DNA of 64,000 bases from Microbacterium sp. ABRD28 (GTDB lineage: Bacteria; Actinomycetota; Actinomycetes; Actinomycetales; Microbacteriaceae): NCBI RefSeq assembly GCF_003850245.1, contig NZ_CP031015.1:310001-374000 (forward strand), written 5' to 3'. A model generated the notes under the pieces. That model was not told where the DNA came from. It ran no database searches and worked only from the letters and a program-made list of their open reading frames with translations. Positions 41,206 to 49,801 of this stretch are shown one piece after another. Both the position numbers and the translations under genes were made by a program. Every line of letters begins with the position of its first letter. Position 1 is the stretch's first letter.

Positions 41206-42797
41206 CCGCCGGGGGCGCGCGCGTCGTCGTCGTGGGCGCCGGGTTCGGGGGGCTCGCCGCCGCCGCCCGTCTCGCCGCCGCCGGCCACGATGTCACCGTC
41301 CTGGAGAAGCGCGACCTCATCGGCGGGCGCGCGTACCGGTACGACATCAACGGGTTCCGCTTCGACGGCGGGCCCACGGTCCTGACCGCCCCGTTCATGT
41401 TCGAGGAGCTGTTCGCCCTCGCCGGGGAGAAACTGTCCGACCATGTCGAGCTGGTTCCCCTCGACCCCTTCTACCGTGCGTTCGACGCCTCGGGCGGACG
41501 CTTCGACTTCCGGGCGTCGCTCGACGACTTCCGTGAGGAAGTGGCTCGGCGCAGCCCCGCCGACGTGACCGGCTTCGACCGGCTGCAGCGCAAGATCAGC
41601 GGCATCTTCGACGCGTTCTACCCGTACACCGAACGCTCCATGATGCAGCTGCACGTCATGCTGCGGATGCTCCCTTACCTCCTGCGACATGGTGCGGCGC
41701 GCGGCATGCAGCACCTGGTGAACACCACGGTGCGCGACCCGTTCCTGCGGCGCGCCCTGGCGTTCCATCCGCTCCTCATCGGCGGCGACCCGGCTCGCAC
41801 CCCGTCGCTGTACGCCCTCATCGTGGAGTTCGAGCGCCGCTGGGGGGTGCACTACGCCATCGGCGGCACGAGCGCTCTCGTCGAGGCGATCGGCGCGCTG
41901 GTGCAGCGCCTGGGCGGCACGATCCGCTGCGGCGCGGAGGTCGACCGCATCGTCCACACCGGCGGACGGGTCACCGGTGTGCGGCTCGTCGACGGGTCGG
42001 AGATCGATGCCGACGTCGTCGTCTCGGGCGCCGACCCCGGCGCCACCTACGAGCGCCTGCTGGCCGGCGCGCCGCAGGCGGCGCCGTCGCGGATGCGGAT
42101 GCGACGGAGCACGCCGAGCATGTCGCTGCACGTGCTGTACTTCGGCGCCGACCGCACCTGGCCCGACACCCCGCTCGCTCATCACAACCTCCTCCTCGGC
42201 GGAGACGCGCGCGCGGTCATGCAGCGCGTCTTCCGCCCGAAAGCCCGCGACCTCGAGGGCGGCGCGCACCTGAAGGCCGACGACCTCTTCCTCTACGTGC
42301 ACGTGCCGACCCGCACCGACGCCTCAGTCGCACCGCCCGGGTGCGAGGCCCTGTACGTGCTCGTGGCCTCCCCCGCCCTTCCTCCGCACGGCGAGCGGTC
42401 GGCGGAAGCCGCCGCGGACGAGGCCGCCCGCGTGCGCCGTCTCGTGCTCGACACGCTCGACGAGCGGTTCCTCCCCGGTCTGTCCGACCACATCGTCGCC
42501 GAGCACGCGATCGGGCCCGAGCACTTCCGCGACGTCCTGCAGACGCCGCGCGGCGCGGGCTTCTCGCTCCAGCCCACCCTCTTCCAATCCGGCTGGTTCC
42601 GCCCGCACAACCGCTCGCGCGCGGTCCGCGGTCTCTACCTCGTCGGTGCCGGCACGCACCCCGGCGCCGGAGTGCCGGCGGTGCTCGCCTCGGGCAAGAT
42701 CGCCGCCGGCCTGATCGGCGAGGAGTACCCCCGTGTCGTCGCCCGCCGGGCCGGCGACGCCGACACGACCCGTGTCGCCGACGAGGTGCCCTCGTGA
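41202..42797 (+). CDS. crtI: Phytoene desaturase-like enzyme
   Basis: The 531-residue flavoprotein opens with VVVVGAGFGGLAAAARLAAAGHDV (dinucleotide site, about residues 8-31) and EKRDLIGGRA. The middle has FDGGPTVLTAPFMF and YAIGGTSALVEAI, and the C-terminus has the CrtI signature with GLYLVGAGTHPGAGVPAVLASGKIAA. It desaturates or oxidises carotenoids. No phytoene synthase or GGPP synthase is present in the window, so the substrate must come from elsewhere. Start GTG 41202 is coupled to the leader peptide, and the stop is coupled to the oxygenase. Confidence 0.88.
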   Translation: MTAGGARVVVVGAGFGGLAAAARLAAAGHDVTVLEKRDLIGGRAYRYDINGFRFDGGPTVLTAPFMFEELFALAGEKLSDHVELVPLDPFYRAFDASGGRFDFRASLDDFREEVARRSPADVTGFDRLQRKISGIFDAFYPYTERSMMQLHVMLRMLPYLLRHGAARGMQHLVNTTVRDPFLRRALAFHPLLIGGDPARTPSLYALIVEFERRWGVHYAIGGTSALVEAIGALVQRLGGTIRCGAEVDRIVHTGGRVTGVRLVDGSEIDADVVVSGADPGATYERLLAGAPQAAPSRMRMRRSTPSMSLHVLYFGADRTWPDTPLAHHNLLLGGDARAVMQRVFRPKARDLEGGAHLKADDLFLYVHVPTRTDASVAPPGCEALYVLVASPALPPHGERSAEAAADEAARVRRLVLDTLDERFLPGLSDHIVAEHAIGPEHFRDVLQTPRGAGFSLQPTLFQSGWFRPHNRSRAVRGLYLVGAGTHPGAGVPAVLASGKIAAGLIGEEYPRVVARRAGDADTTRVADEVPS

Positions 42798-44239
42798 GCG
42801 CCGGGACGACGTCGCAGGGCTTCGCCGCCGGGTTCGGCGAGAGCCCTGAGGTCGCGATCGACGACGTGCCGGTTCGCGGCATCCTTCCCGACTGGTTGGA
42901 AGGGTCGCTCCTGCGCAACGGCCCCGGGTCGTTCCAGGTGGGTGAGCGGCGCTACCGGCACTGGTTCGACGGTCTGGCGATGCTCCACCGGTTCACCGTT
43001 TCGAGCGGCCGGGTGTCGTATCAGAACCGGTTCCTCGAGACCGAGGCCTACCGCGCGGCGCGCGACGAGGGGCGCATCGCCTTCCCCGAGTTCGCCACCG
43101 ACCCGTGCCGGTCGCTCTTCGCCCGCGCGATGGCGGTGTTCGACCCCCAGCCCACCGACAGCGCGAAGGTCAACATCGCCAAGGTGGCCGAGAAGTTCCT
43201 CGCCCTGGCAGAGACGCCGATCCAGGTCGAGTTCGACCCGGTGACCCTCAAGACCGTCGGGGTGACAGGGTGGGACACGTCGAATTTCGGACGGATGACG
43301 ACGGTGCACCCTCAGCTGGATGACGCGCGGGGCGAGGCGATCAACCTCGTCACGCGCTTCAACGCCTCGAGCCAGTACGTCTTCCGCCATCTCGACACCG
43401 CCACCCCCGGGGCGACCCCCACGACGCTCGCGCGTCGGCGGGTGGGCGAACCCGGCTACATCCACTCCTTCGGCATGTCGGAGCGCTACCTCGTGCTCGC
43501 GGAGTTCCCCCTCGTGGTGAACCCCGTCTCGCTCCTGCTGTGGCTGAAGCCGTACATCGAGAACTTCCGGTGGAAGCCCGAGCGCGGGACGAAGTTCCAC
43601 ATCTTCGACCGGCAGACCGGCGCACACGTGAAGACCGTCACCTCGCCGGCCTTCTTCGCCTTCCACCACGTCAACGCCTACGACGACGGCGACGATGTGG
43701 TGGTCGACCTCGTCGGCTACGACGACGCGTCGGTGATCGAGGCGTTCTACCTCCATCGGCTCGAAGAGCCCGACGCGCGGATTCCTCCCGGCACCCTGCG
43801 CCGATTCCGCCTGCCCCTCCGGGGCGGGGGGAAGACCGTGACCGGCGAGCAGATCTCGCCGACGCCGATCGAGCTGCCGAGCCTCGACTACGCCCGGATG
43901 AACACCCGGCCCGACCACCGCTACGTCTACGGCGTCAGCCTCGGCGATGAGCCGGGCTTCTACGACCGCCTGGTGAAGATCGACAACGTCAGCCGCACCA
44001 CCACGACCTGGCGAGCCGAGGCCTGCTACCCGGGAGAGGGCGTCTTCGTCGGACGCCCGGGGCGCGAGGCCGAGGACGACGGTGTGGTGCTGTCGGTGGT
44101 GCTGGACGCCGCGGCGGAGACGTCGTTCCTTCTGGTGCTCGACGCCGCCTCGTTCACCGAGACCGCCCGCGCCGAGCTCCCCCACGCGGTGTTGCACGGC
44201 TACCACGGCCAGTTCTACGGCGAAGTCCGCCCCACCTGA
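42794..44239 (+). CDS. Carotenoid cleavage oxygenase (RPE65/CCD family)
   Basis: The 481-residue enzyme has the four iron-binding histidines spread across the propeller: TTVHPQLDD, GYIHSFGMS, FFAFHHVNAYD and the C-terminal LHGYHGQFYGE. It opens with GILPDWLEGSLLRNGPG, a family hallmark. It should cleave a carotenoid or apocarotenoid double bond to aldehydes or ketones. Coupling to crtI (GTGA at 42794) suggests that CrtI supplies its substrate. Whether it makes retinal or another apocarotenoid is unknown. Confidence 0.9.
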   Translation: MSAGTTSQGFAAGFGESPEVAIDDVPVRGILPDWLEGSLLRNGPGSFQVGERRYRHWFDGLAMLHRFTVSSGRVSYQNRFLETEAYRAARDEGRIAFPEFATDPCRSLFARAMAVFDPQPTDSAKVNIAKVAEKFLALAETPIQVEFDPVTLKTVGVTGWDTSNFGRMTTVHPQLDDARGEAINLVTRFNASSQYVFRHLDTATPGATPTTLARRRVGEPGYIHSFGMSERYLVLAEFPLVVNPVSLLLWLKPYIENFRWKPERGTKFHIFDRQTGAHVKTVTSPAFFAFHHVNAYDDGDDVVVDLVGYDDASVIEAFYLHRLEEPDARIPPGTLRRFRLPLRGGGKTVTGEQISPTPIELPSLDYARMNTRPDHRYVYGVSLGDEPGFYDRLVKIDNVSRTTTTWRAEACYPGEGVFVGRPGREAEDDGVVLSVVLDAAAETSFLLVLDAASFTETARAELPHAVLHGYHGQFYGEVRPT

Positions 44240-44249
44240 CCCCCGCGCG

Positions 44250-44819
44250 TCACTCGTAGAGGTCGGGCGGTTCGGGTGTACAGCCCGCGGGTTCGGAGTT
44301 GCCGCTGATCGTGAAGTCCTCGCAGTACAGCCACTGCGCCTGCGTGAGGCCCAGGATGAACGAGATGACGGCGATTCCACCGACCACCCCGAGGATCAGC
44401 CAGCGCGTCGCGCGCCGCGTGAACGAGCCGAAATCGGGCCAGACGATGCGCACCAGCACCCACATGGTCAGCGGCAGGCCGACGACGATGACGAGGATCC
44501 CACCGACCGCGAGAAGCAGCGCCGCGAGGTTCGTCTCGCTCTCGTTGAAGAGGTACGACAGCACGATCCACAGCGAAGGGATGAGAAGGAGAAGCGCGCG
44601 AACGAGCTTCGCACCGACGGGCTTGCGCTCCACGAGGACGAACACCAGCGCTGCCGTGGACGCCGCCCACAGCGTCAGTAGCTGATCGAAGAAGAGGTCG
44701 CCCCACGCGCCGAGGGTGAAGGCGGGCCACCACACCACCAGCGACATCCCGACCATCACCACCCCGATCGGGACCACCCGCTCCGTCGCCGACGGCTCCT
44801 CGATCTGCTGTTCGCTCAC
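44250..44819 (-). CDS. Integral membrane protein
   Basis: The 189-residue protein has about five hydrophobic helices and a C-terminal external tail with a cysteine pair (YCEDF, GCTPE) that could form a disulfide. A TAGCGT box seven bases upstream of GTG 44819 supports that start. It is convergent with the carotenoid oxygenase gene, separated by 10 bases. No family is assigned. Confidence 0.7.
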   Translation of the reverse strand: MSEQQIEEPSATERVVPIGVVMVGMSLVVWWPAFTLGAWGDLFFDQLLTLWAASTAALVFVLVERKPVGAKLVRALLLLIPSLWIVLSYLFNESETNLAALLLAVGGILVIVVGLPLTMWVLVRIVWPDFGSFTRRATRWLILGVVGGIAVISFILGLTQAQWLYCEDFTISGNSEPAGCTPEPPDLYE

Positions 44820-44855
44820 CCGCCGCACGCTAGCAGCGGATGACCCCGACAGGCC

Positions 44856-44887
44856 GATGCCCCCGCGGAGCGTCCCGCGGGGGCATC
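44856..44887 (-). terminator. 13-bp hairpin after the small gene
   Basis: GATGCCCCCGCGG and its perfect complement flank a 6-base loop, 11 bases past the stop of the 44898-45140 gene. No T-run is present. Confidence 0.55.
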
Positions 44888-44897
44888 GTGAGGGGTG

Positions 44898-45140
44898 TCA
44901 GACGTTCAGCTGAGCCGCCAGATAGCGAGCGGGCTTCAGCGAGAGCCGCGGCTCCGCATCGCGGAGGGTCTTGATCACGCGCACCTCGTCCTCGGGCGCG
45001 ACACCGGCTTCCTGGATCACGCCGCGCGCCCAGTCGCGGGCACGCACGGTCACGGCCTCCCCCTCGCCCGGAAACAGCTCCGCGAGTTCGCGGCGCGGGT
45101 CATCCCGGTCGCCCCACAGGAGGTTCTCCATCTTCGCCAT
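44898..45140 (-). CDS. Small hypothetical protein
   Basis: The 80-residue soluble protein begins MAKMENLLWGDRDDPRREL and has a repeated Arg/Glu/Asp-rich helix and a final SLKPARYLAAQLNV. AAGGAG lies upstream, with two adjacent ATG codons (45143 and 45140). No family is recognised. It stands between the terminator hairpin and the histidine kinase, which is divergent from it. Confidence 0.65.
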   Translation of the reverse strand: MAKMENLLWGDRDDPRRELAELFPGEGEAVTVRARDWARGVIQEAGVAPEDEVRVIKTLRDAEPRLSLKPARYLAAQLNV

Positions 45141-45272
45141 CATCCGCTCCTTCCCTTCGTCGCCACCACCCTCTCAAACGCGGGGGCCGCCTCGCCTCCC
45201 CCGCGAGGCGGAGAATCGTCGATCCGCCGGCGGGAGGATGCCGGCACGCATCGCCGCCCCTACCGTGGAAGG

Positions 45273-46577
45273 ATGACCACCCCCGCATCCAGGATCACGC
45301 GGGCTCCTGCGACCCCCGCGGAACTTCGTGCCGACGTCGGCCTGGCCGTCGGCCTGTGCGTCGGCGCGGTGCTGAGCGCGGCACTCGGCTCTGTCGCCGG
45401 CCTCTACTACGGGACCGACACCGCTCAGATCCAGTGGTCTTTGCTGTACGGGGTCGGCCTGACCCTCCCCCTCGCCCTCCGTCGCCGATACCCCGAGGTC
45501 GTCGCCGTCGCCGTGTCGCTGGCGTACTTCATCGGCGTCAGCGTCCGGATCCCCGAGATCTACGTGGGCAACATCGCCGTCTTCATCGCGTTCTACACCG
45601 TGGGCGCCTGGGTCGACAACCGCCGACGCGCGCTCATCGTGAGGGCGCTGATCATCGTCGGGATGTTCCTCTGGCTCCTGGTCACGACTTTCCAGTCGGC
45701 GACGGCGCCGACCGAGGAGGGACTCTCGCGCGAAGGCGTGTTCTCGCCGTTCGTCGCGTTCATGCTGATCCAGTTCCTCGTCAACGTCGCCTTCTTCGGC
45801 GGCGCCTACTACATGGGGGATCGCGCCTACGCCTCCGCCCTGCAGCGCCACGCGCTCGAGCTGCGCACCGGCGAGCTCGAGAAGGAACGCGAGGTGACGG
45901 CAGCCCAGGCTGTTGCGCTCGACCGGGTCAAAATCGCCCGCGAACTGCACGACGTCGTTGCCCACCATGTGTCGGCGATGGGCGTGCAGGCGGGTGCGGC
46001 CCGCGCGGTGATCGAGAGGGATCCGGATGCCGCGCGCGCGGCCCTCGCCGGAGTGGAGGCGTCTGCCCGTTCGGCACTGGAGGAGCTGCGTCACCTGCTC
46101 GAAACCCTCCGCACGCCCGACGCCGGGTCCACCGACGCGTCGACGCTGTCCCTGAAGGACGTCGCCGCGCTCGTCGCCCATGCCGAGGAGAACGGCCTGC
46201 CGACGAGCTACACCGTCATCGGCGACCCGAGACCCCTGCCCGACGTCGTGCAGGTGAACCTCTACCGCATCGCCCAGGAGGCGCTCACGAATGCACGGCG
46301 TCACGCCGGGCCCGACGCGCGTGCCGACGTGCGCCTGCGATTCGAGCGGGACGGGGTCGAGCTCGAGATCACCAACACCGGCCGCGTGGCCACACCCATG
46401 CGACCCGGTCTCGGGCTCGTGGGGATGCGCGAGCGCGCGGCCGCGTCCGGCGGCACGCTCGAGGCCGGGCCCCGCGTGCGCGGCGGATTCCGGGTGCGGG
46501 TGCACGTGCCGCTTCCCGCCGCGCCCCCGGCGGCGCCGAGGGATGACGCTGCCGTGACGACCGGAGCGGTCCGATGA
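45273..46577 (+). CDS. Sensor histidine kinase, NarL type
   Basis: The 434-residue kinase has five to six N-terminal membrane helices (about 25-185) with no large external domain. A HisKA_3 dimerisation domain follows with RELHDVVAHHVSAMG (phospho-histidine at about 226), then a HATPase domain (N-box QEALTNARRHAG, G-box PGLGLVGMRERA). It probably senses a membrane or envelope signal. The downstream response regulator overlaps its stop, so they form a two-component pair. TACCGT and GGAAGG precede ATG 45273. Confidence 0.9.
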   Translation: MTTPASRITRAPATPAELRADVGLAVGLCVGAVLSAALGSVAGLYYGTDTAQIQWSLLYGVGLTLPLALRRRYPEVVAVAVSLAYFIGVSVRIPEIYVGNIAVFIAFYTVGAWVDNRRRALIVRALIIVGMFLWLLVTTFQSATAPTEEGLSREGVFSPFVAFMLIQFLVNVAFFGGAYYMGDRAYASALQRHALELRTGELEKEREVTAAQAVALDRVKIARELHDVVAHHVSAMGVQAGAARAVIERDPDAARAALAGVEASARSALEELRHLLETLRTPDAGSTDASTLSLKDVAALVAHAEENGLPTSYTVIGDPRPLPDVVQVNLYRIAQEALTNARRHAGPDARADVRLRFERDGVELEITNTGRVATPMRPGLGLVGMRERAAASGGTLEAGPRVRGGFRVRVHVPLPAAPPAAPRDDAAVTTGAVR

Positions 46578-47353
46578 TCCGCGTCCTCCTCGTCGACGAC
46601 CATGCCGTCATGCGGGCGGGCTTTCGCATGATCCTCGAATCCGAGGATGACATCGCGGTGGTCGCAGAGGCGGCGAACGGCTCCGAGGCGGTCGCCGCGG
46701 CATCCGTCCATTCTCCCGACGTGATCTGCATGGACGTGCAGATGCCCGGGATGGACGGGATCACCGCGACCCGCGCCCTCGTCGAGGCGGGATCGGAGGC
46801 TGCCGTCCTCATCGTGACCACCTTCGACCGCGACGACTACCTCTTCGAGGCGCTGTCGGCGGGGGCCAGCGGATTCCTGCTGAAGAACGCCGGGCCCGAG
46901 GAGCTCGTCCACGCGGTGCGGGTCGCCGCCGCGGGCGACGCGCTGCTCGCACCCGAGGTCACGCGCCGGGTGATCCAGCGGTTCGCGGGCGGCGGCGCGG
47001 ACTCGGCCCTGAACGCGGCGCCGCGCCCGGCCCCGCCCACCTCGGTCGAGGAGGATCGGCCGAGCGGCGGACCTTTCGCGTCGGATCGTCCGCGTCTGGA
47101 CCGAATCTCCTCGTCCGGGCCGACGGCGGCGGCGCCCGACGCCGCGCCCGCCGCGCCCGTCGTCGAGCTCACCGATCGCGAGACCGAGGTGCTGCGCCTC
47201 GTCGCGCAGGCGCTCAGCAACGCCGAGATCGCCGAGCGGCTCTTCATCGGCGAGGCCACGGTGAAGACCCACGTCTCCAACGTGCTGCAGAAGCTCGGCG
47301 CCCGCGACCGGGTCGCCGCGGTGGTCTACGCTCACCGGCACGGCCTCACCTGA
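46574..47353 (+). CDS. LuxR-type response regulator
   Basis: The 259-residue regulator has a receiver domain (phospho-acceptor Asp54 in ICMDVQMPGMDG, Thr82-83, Lys104) and a LuxR helix-turn-helix (LTDRETEVLRLVAQALSN, about residues 193-210). The two are joined by an unusually long Ala/Pro-rich linker (about residues 135-188). The start overlaps the kinase stop (ATGA). Its target genes are not visible nearby. Confidence 0.92.
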   Translation: MIRVLLVDDHAVMRAGFRMILESEDDIAVVAEAANGSEAVAAASVHSPDVICMDVQMPGMDGITATRALVEAGSEAAVLIVTTFDRDDYLFEALSAGASGFLLKNAGPEELVHAVRVAAAGDALLAPEVTRRVIQRFAGGGADSALNAAPRPAPPTSVEEDRPSGGPFASDRPRLDRISSSGPTAAAPDAAPAAPVVELTDRETEVLRLVAQALSNAEIAERLFIGEATVKTHVSNVLQKLGARDRVAAVVYAHRHGLT

Positions 47354-47360
47354 GAGCGCG

Positions 47361-47985
47361 TCAGTCGCCCATCTCTCCCGTGCGGAGCGGGCCGGCGGGG
47401 GCGTAGCGAAGCAGCACGGCCCCCTTCTCGGACACGATCGGATCGCCGAGCAGCGTGAGCGTCGCGGGCGACGCCCCCTCGGGGAACACCCGCTTGCCCC
47501 GACCGATCACCACCGGGTAGGTGTAGAGCCGGAGCTCGTCGAAGGCCTCCGCGGCGAGGAGGGACTGCACGAAGTCGACGCTCCCGATGACGTGGATGCT
47601 CTCGTGCACCGCGCGGAGCGCGATGACGCCCGCCACCGCATCGTCACCCAGAAGCGTCGAGCCCTCCCAGGCGAGCGCGGGGGCGCCCCGGGACGCGACG
47701 TACTTCGGGATCGCGGCGAACTTCCGGCCGATGCGGCCGGCGCCGTCGCCCTCGACGTGGTCCGGCCAGTAGGCGGCGAAGATGTCGTACGTGCGCCGCC
47801 CGAGCACGAGCGCGTCCATCTCGTCGATGCCGCGGGCGATCTCGCGCCCCTCGATTTCGCCCATCACGGGCGCCTGCCAGCCGCCGTAGGGGAAGTCGCC
47901 CGATCGGTCTTCATCGGGCGCCCCCCGGCGCCTGGGCGACACCGTCCAGCGAGACGAACAGGTCGATGATGATGCGTCCGGTCAC
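47361..47985 (-). pseudogene. Dihydrofolate-reductase-fold protein (RibD C-terminal type) with frameshift
   Basis: GTG 47985 opens VTGRIIIDLFVSLDGVAQAPGG. The frame then breaks at a GGGGGGC run near 47925 and continues in the next frame with PDEDRSGDFPYGGWQAPVM, MDALVLGRRTYDIFAAYWPD and GSVDFVQSLLAAEAFDEL, the full RibD/DHFR-like domain. A one-base change at the G-run would restore the gene, so it may be a sequencing or slippage event. Biologically the enzyme would be about 207 residues; function in this family is not fixed. Confidence 0.7.
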
Positions 47986-48052
47986 AGGTCCCCCTCGGCG
48001 TCGCGCTGACGTCGACAGCCATCCTCGCCCCTCGAGACCCCGGCCGGAAGAG

Positions 48053-48091
48053 CGACAGCCCCGGCCCGCCGAAGCGGAGCCGGGGCTGTCG
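48053..48091 (-). terminator. 13-bp hairpin after the FMN reductase gene
   Basis: CGACAGCCCCGGC pairs with GCCGGGGCTGTCG across a 13-base loop, 12 bases past the reductase stop, with no strong T-run. Confidence 0.6.
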
Positions 48092-48103
48092 AGGGGGGAT
48101 GCG

Positions 48104-48673
48104 TCAGGCGCTGACGAGCTCGTGCGCGTAGCGGTCGACGAGGGCGTTGAACGCCTCGAGGTAGCCGACGAGGAACGCGGCGGTCTCGTCGTTGGTGACC
48201 TCACCCGAGTCGGTGAACAGACCCGGGGTGGTCTGGATGTAGCCCTCGGGCTGTCCGAGCGACGGGGCGTTGAAGTGGCTGAGGATGGCCTTCAGGTGCT
48301 GCTGGCCCGCGGCGGTGGCGATGCCACCCTGCGAGGTGCCGATGACGGCGGTGGGCTTGCCGTCGAAGGAGTTCTGACCCCAGGGGCGCGCGGCCCAGTC
48401 GAGGGCGTTCTTCAGCACGCCGGGGATGGAGCGGCTGTACTCGGGGGTGACGATGATGACGCCGTCGACGTCGGCGAGCGCCTGCTTGAAGTCGCGGGCG
48501 ACCTCGGGGTAGTCGGCGTCGTAGTCGGGCGAATAGAACGGCAGGTCCTTGATCGGGATCTCGACGAGGGTCGTGCCCTCCGGGGCAAGACGCGCGAGCG
48601 CCTCGGCCAGGCGCCGGTTGATCGACGTCGACGAGATGCTCCCGACGATGTACCCGATGGTGCGGTTGCTCAT
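48104..48673 (-). CDS. NADPH-dependent FMN reductase
   Basis: The 189-residue flavodoxin-fold enzyme has IGYIVGSISSTSINRRLAEAL at the N-terminus (FMN phosphate loop) and VIIVTPEYSRSIPGVLKNALDW, the signature of this reductase family (ArsH/ChrR/azoreductase-like). It reduces FMN or quinones with NADPH. ATG 48673 has GGAGGAG 6 bases upstream. The region 48674-48916, between it and the divergent ABC gene, is locally AT-rich (around 48755-48790) and should hold both promoters. Confidence 0.9.
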   Translation of the reverse strand: MSNRTIGYIVGSISSTSINRRLAEALARLAPEGTTLVEIPIKDLPFYSPDYDADYPEVARDFKQALADVDGVIIVTPEYSRSIPGVLKNALDWAARPWGQNSFDGKPTAVIGTSQGGIATAAGQQHLKAILSHFNAPSLGQPEGYIQTTPGLFTDSGEVTNDETAAFLVGYLEAFNALVDRYAHELVSA

Positions 48674-48916
48674 TGAGTTCTCCTCCATAGATGGCGTCTC
48701 CCGGCGGGAGACCGCCGTCGGACATTCCAAGAGGGTGAAAGTCGCGGCATCCCTTATGTATTCCCGCGTATGGAAATTTTCTCTCGATGTCGAGGGATCC
48801 CCCGCAGGGGGGAGGGCCGAGCGAGCGCGAAACCCGCCCGGGGACGGATGTCGCGGCGCGACGTTCTCCGTAGCGTCGATGTCATCCCCCGCCGGTCCCG
48901 ACCAGAAGGAGCACCC

Positions 48917-49801
48917 ATGCTGGAACTGAGAGGCATCACCAAGGCGTACGGCGGCCGCCGCGCGCTCGACGACGTGTCGTTCGACGTGCGCCCGGGACGC
49001 CTGACGGGCTTCGTCGGCGGCAACGGCGCCGGCAAGACCACGACGATGCGCATCGTCCTCGGGGTCCTGGGCAAAGATGCCGGCACCGTCACGCTCGATG
49101 GATCTCCCGTCACCTCCGCCGACCGCCGCCGCTTCGGGTACATGCCCGAGGAGCGGGGGCTGTACCCGAAGATGAAGGTGCTCGAGCACATCGTCTATCT
49201 CGCGCGCCTCCACGGATTCTCCAAGGCCGACGCCACCGCCCGCGCCACCGCACTGCTCCAGGAGCTCGGCCTCGGCGAGCGCCTCGACGACAACATCGAG
49301 ACGCTGTCGCTCGGAAACCAGCAGCGCGCCCAGATCGCCGCCGCTCTCGTGCATCAGCCCGAGGTGCTGATCCTCGACGAGCCGTTCTCGGGGCTGGACC
49401 CCCTCGCGGTCGACGTGGTCGCGAGCGTGCTGCAGCAGCGGGCCGCGGCCGGCACATCGGTGCTGTTCTCCTCGCATCAGCTCGACGTCGTCGAGCGCCT
49501 GTGCGACGACCTCGTCATCATCGCCGGTGGCCGCGTGCGCGCCGCCGGCGCCCGCGACGCCCTGCGCGCGGAGCACTCGGCCCACCGGTACGAGCTCGTG
49601 TCGGCCGGCGACGCCGGGTGGCTGCGCGACGAACCCGGCGTGAACGTCGTCGACTTCGACGGCGGGTACGCCGTGTTCGACGTCGATTCCGAGGAAGCCG
49701 CGCAGCGGGTGCTCCGCCGCGCGGTGGCCCAGGGAGATGTCGCGAGCTTCGCTCCGCAGCATCCCACCCTCGCCCAGATCTTCAAGGAGGTCATCCAGTG
49801 A
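48917..49801 (+). CDS. ABC transporter ATP-binding protein (NatA-like)
   Basis: The 294-residue ATPase has Walker A GGNGAGKTT (about residues 35-43), the Q-loop region MPEERGLYP, the signature LSLGNQQRAQIAAALVH and Walker B VLILDEPFSGLDP, plus an H-loop (SSHQLD). A C-terminal DUF4162-type domain follows. It pairs with the adjacent permease to form a NatAB-like exporter. Start ATG 48917 follows AGAAGGAG. Confidence 0.92.
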   Translation: MLELRGITKAYGGRRALDDVSFDVRPGRLTGFVGGNGAGKTTTMRIVLGVLGKDAGTVTLDGSPVTSADRRRFGYMPEERGLYPKMKVLEHIVYLARLHGFSKADATARATALLQELGLGERLDDNIETLSLGNQQRAQIAAALVHQPEVLILDEPFSGLDPLAVDVVASVLQQRAAAGTSVLFSSHQLDVVERLCDDLVIIAGGRVRAAGARDALRAEHSAHRYELVSAGDAGWLRDEPGVNVVDFDGGYAVFDVDSEEAAQRVLRRAVAQGDVASFAPQHPTLAQIFKEVIQ

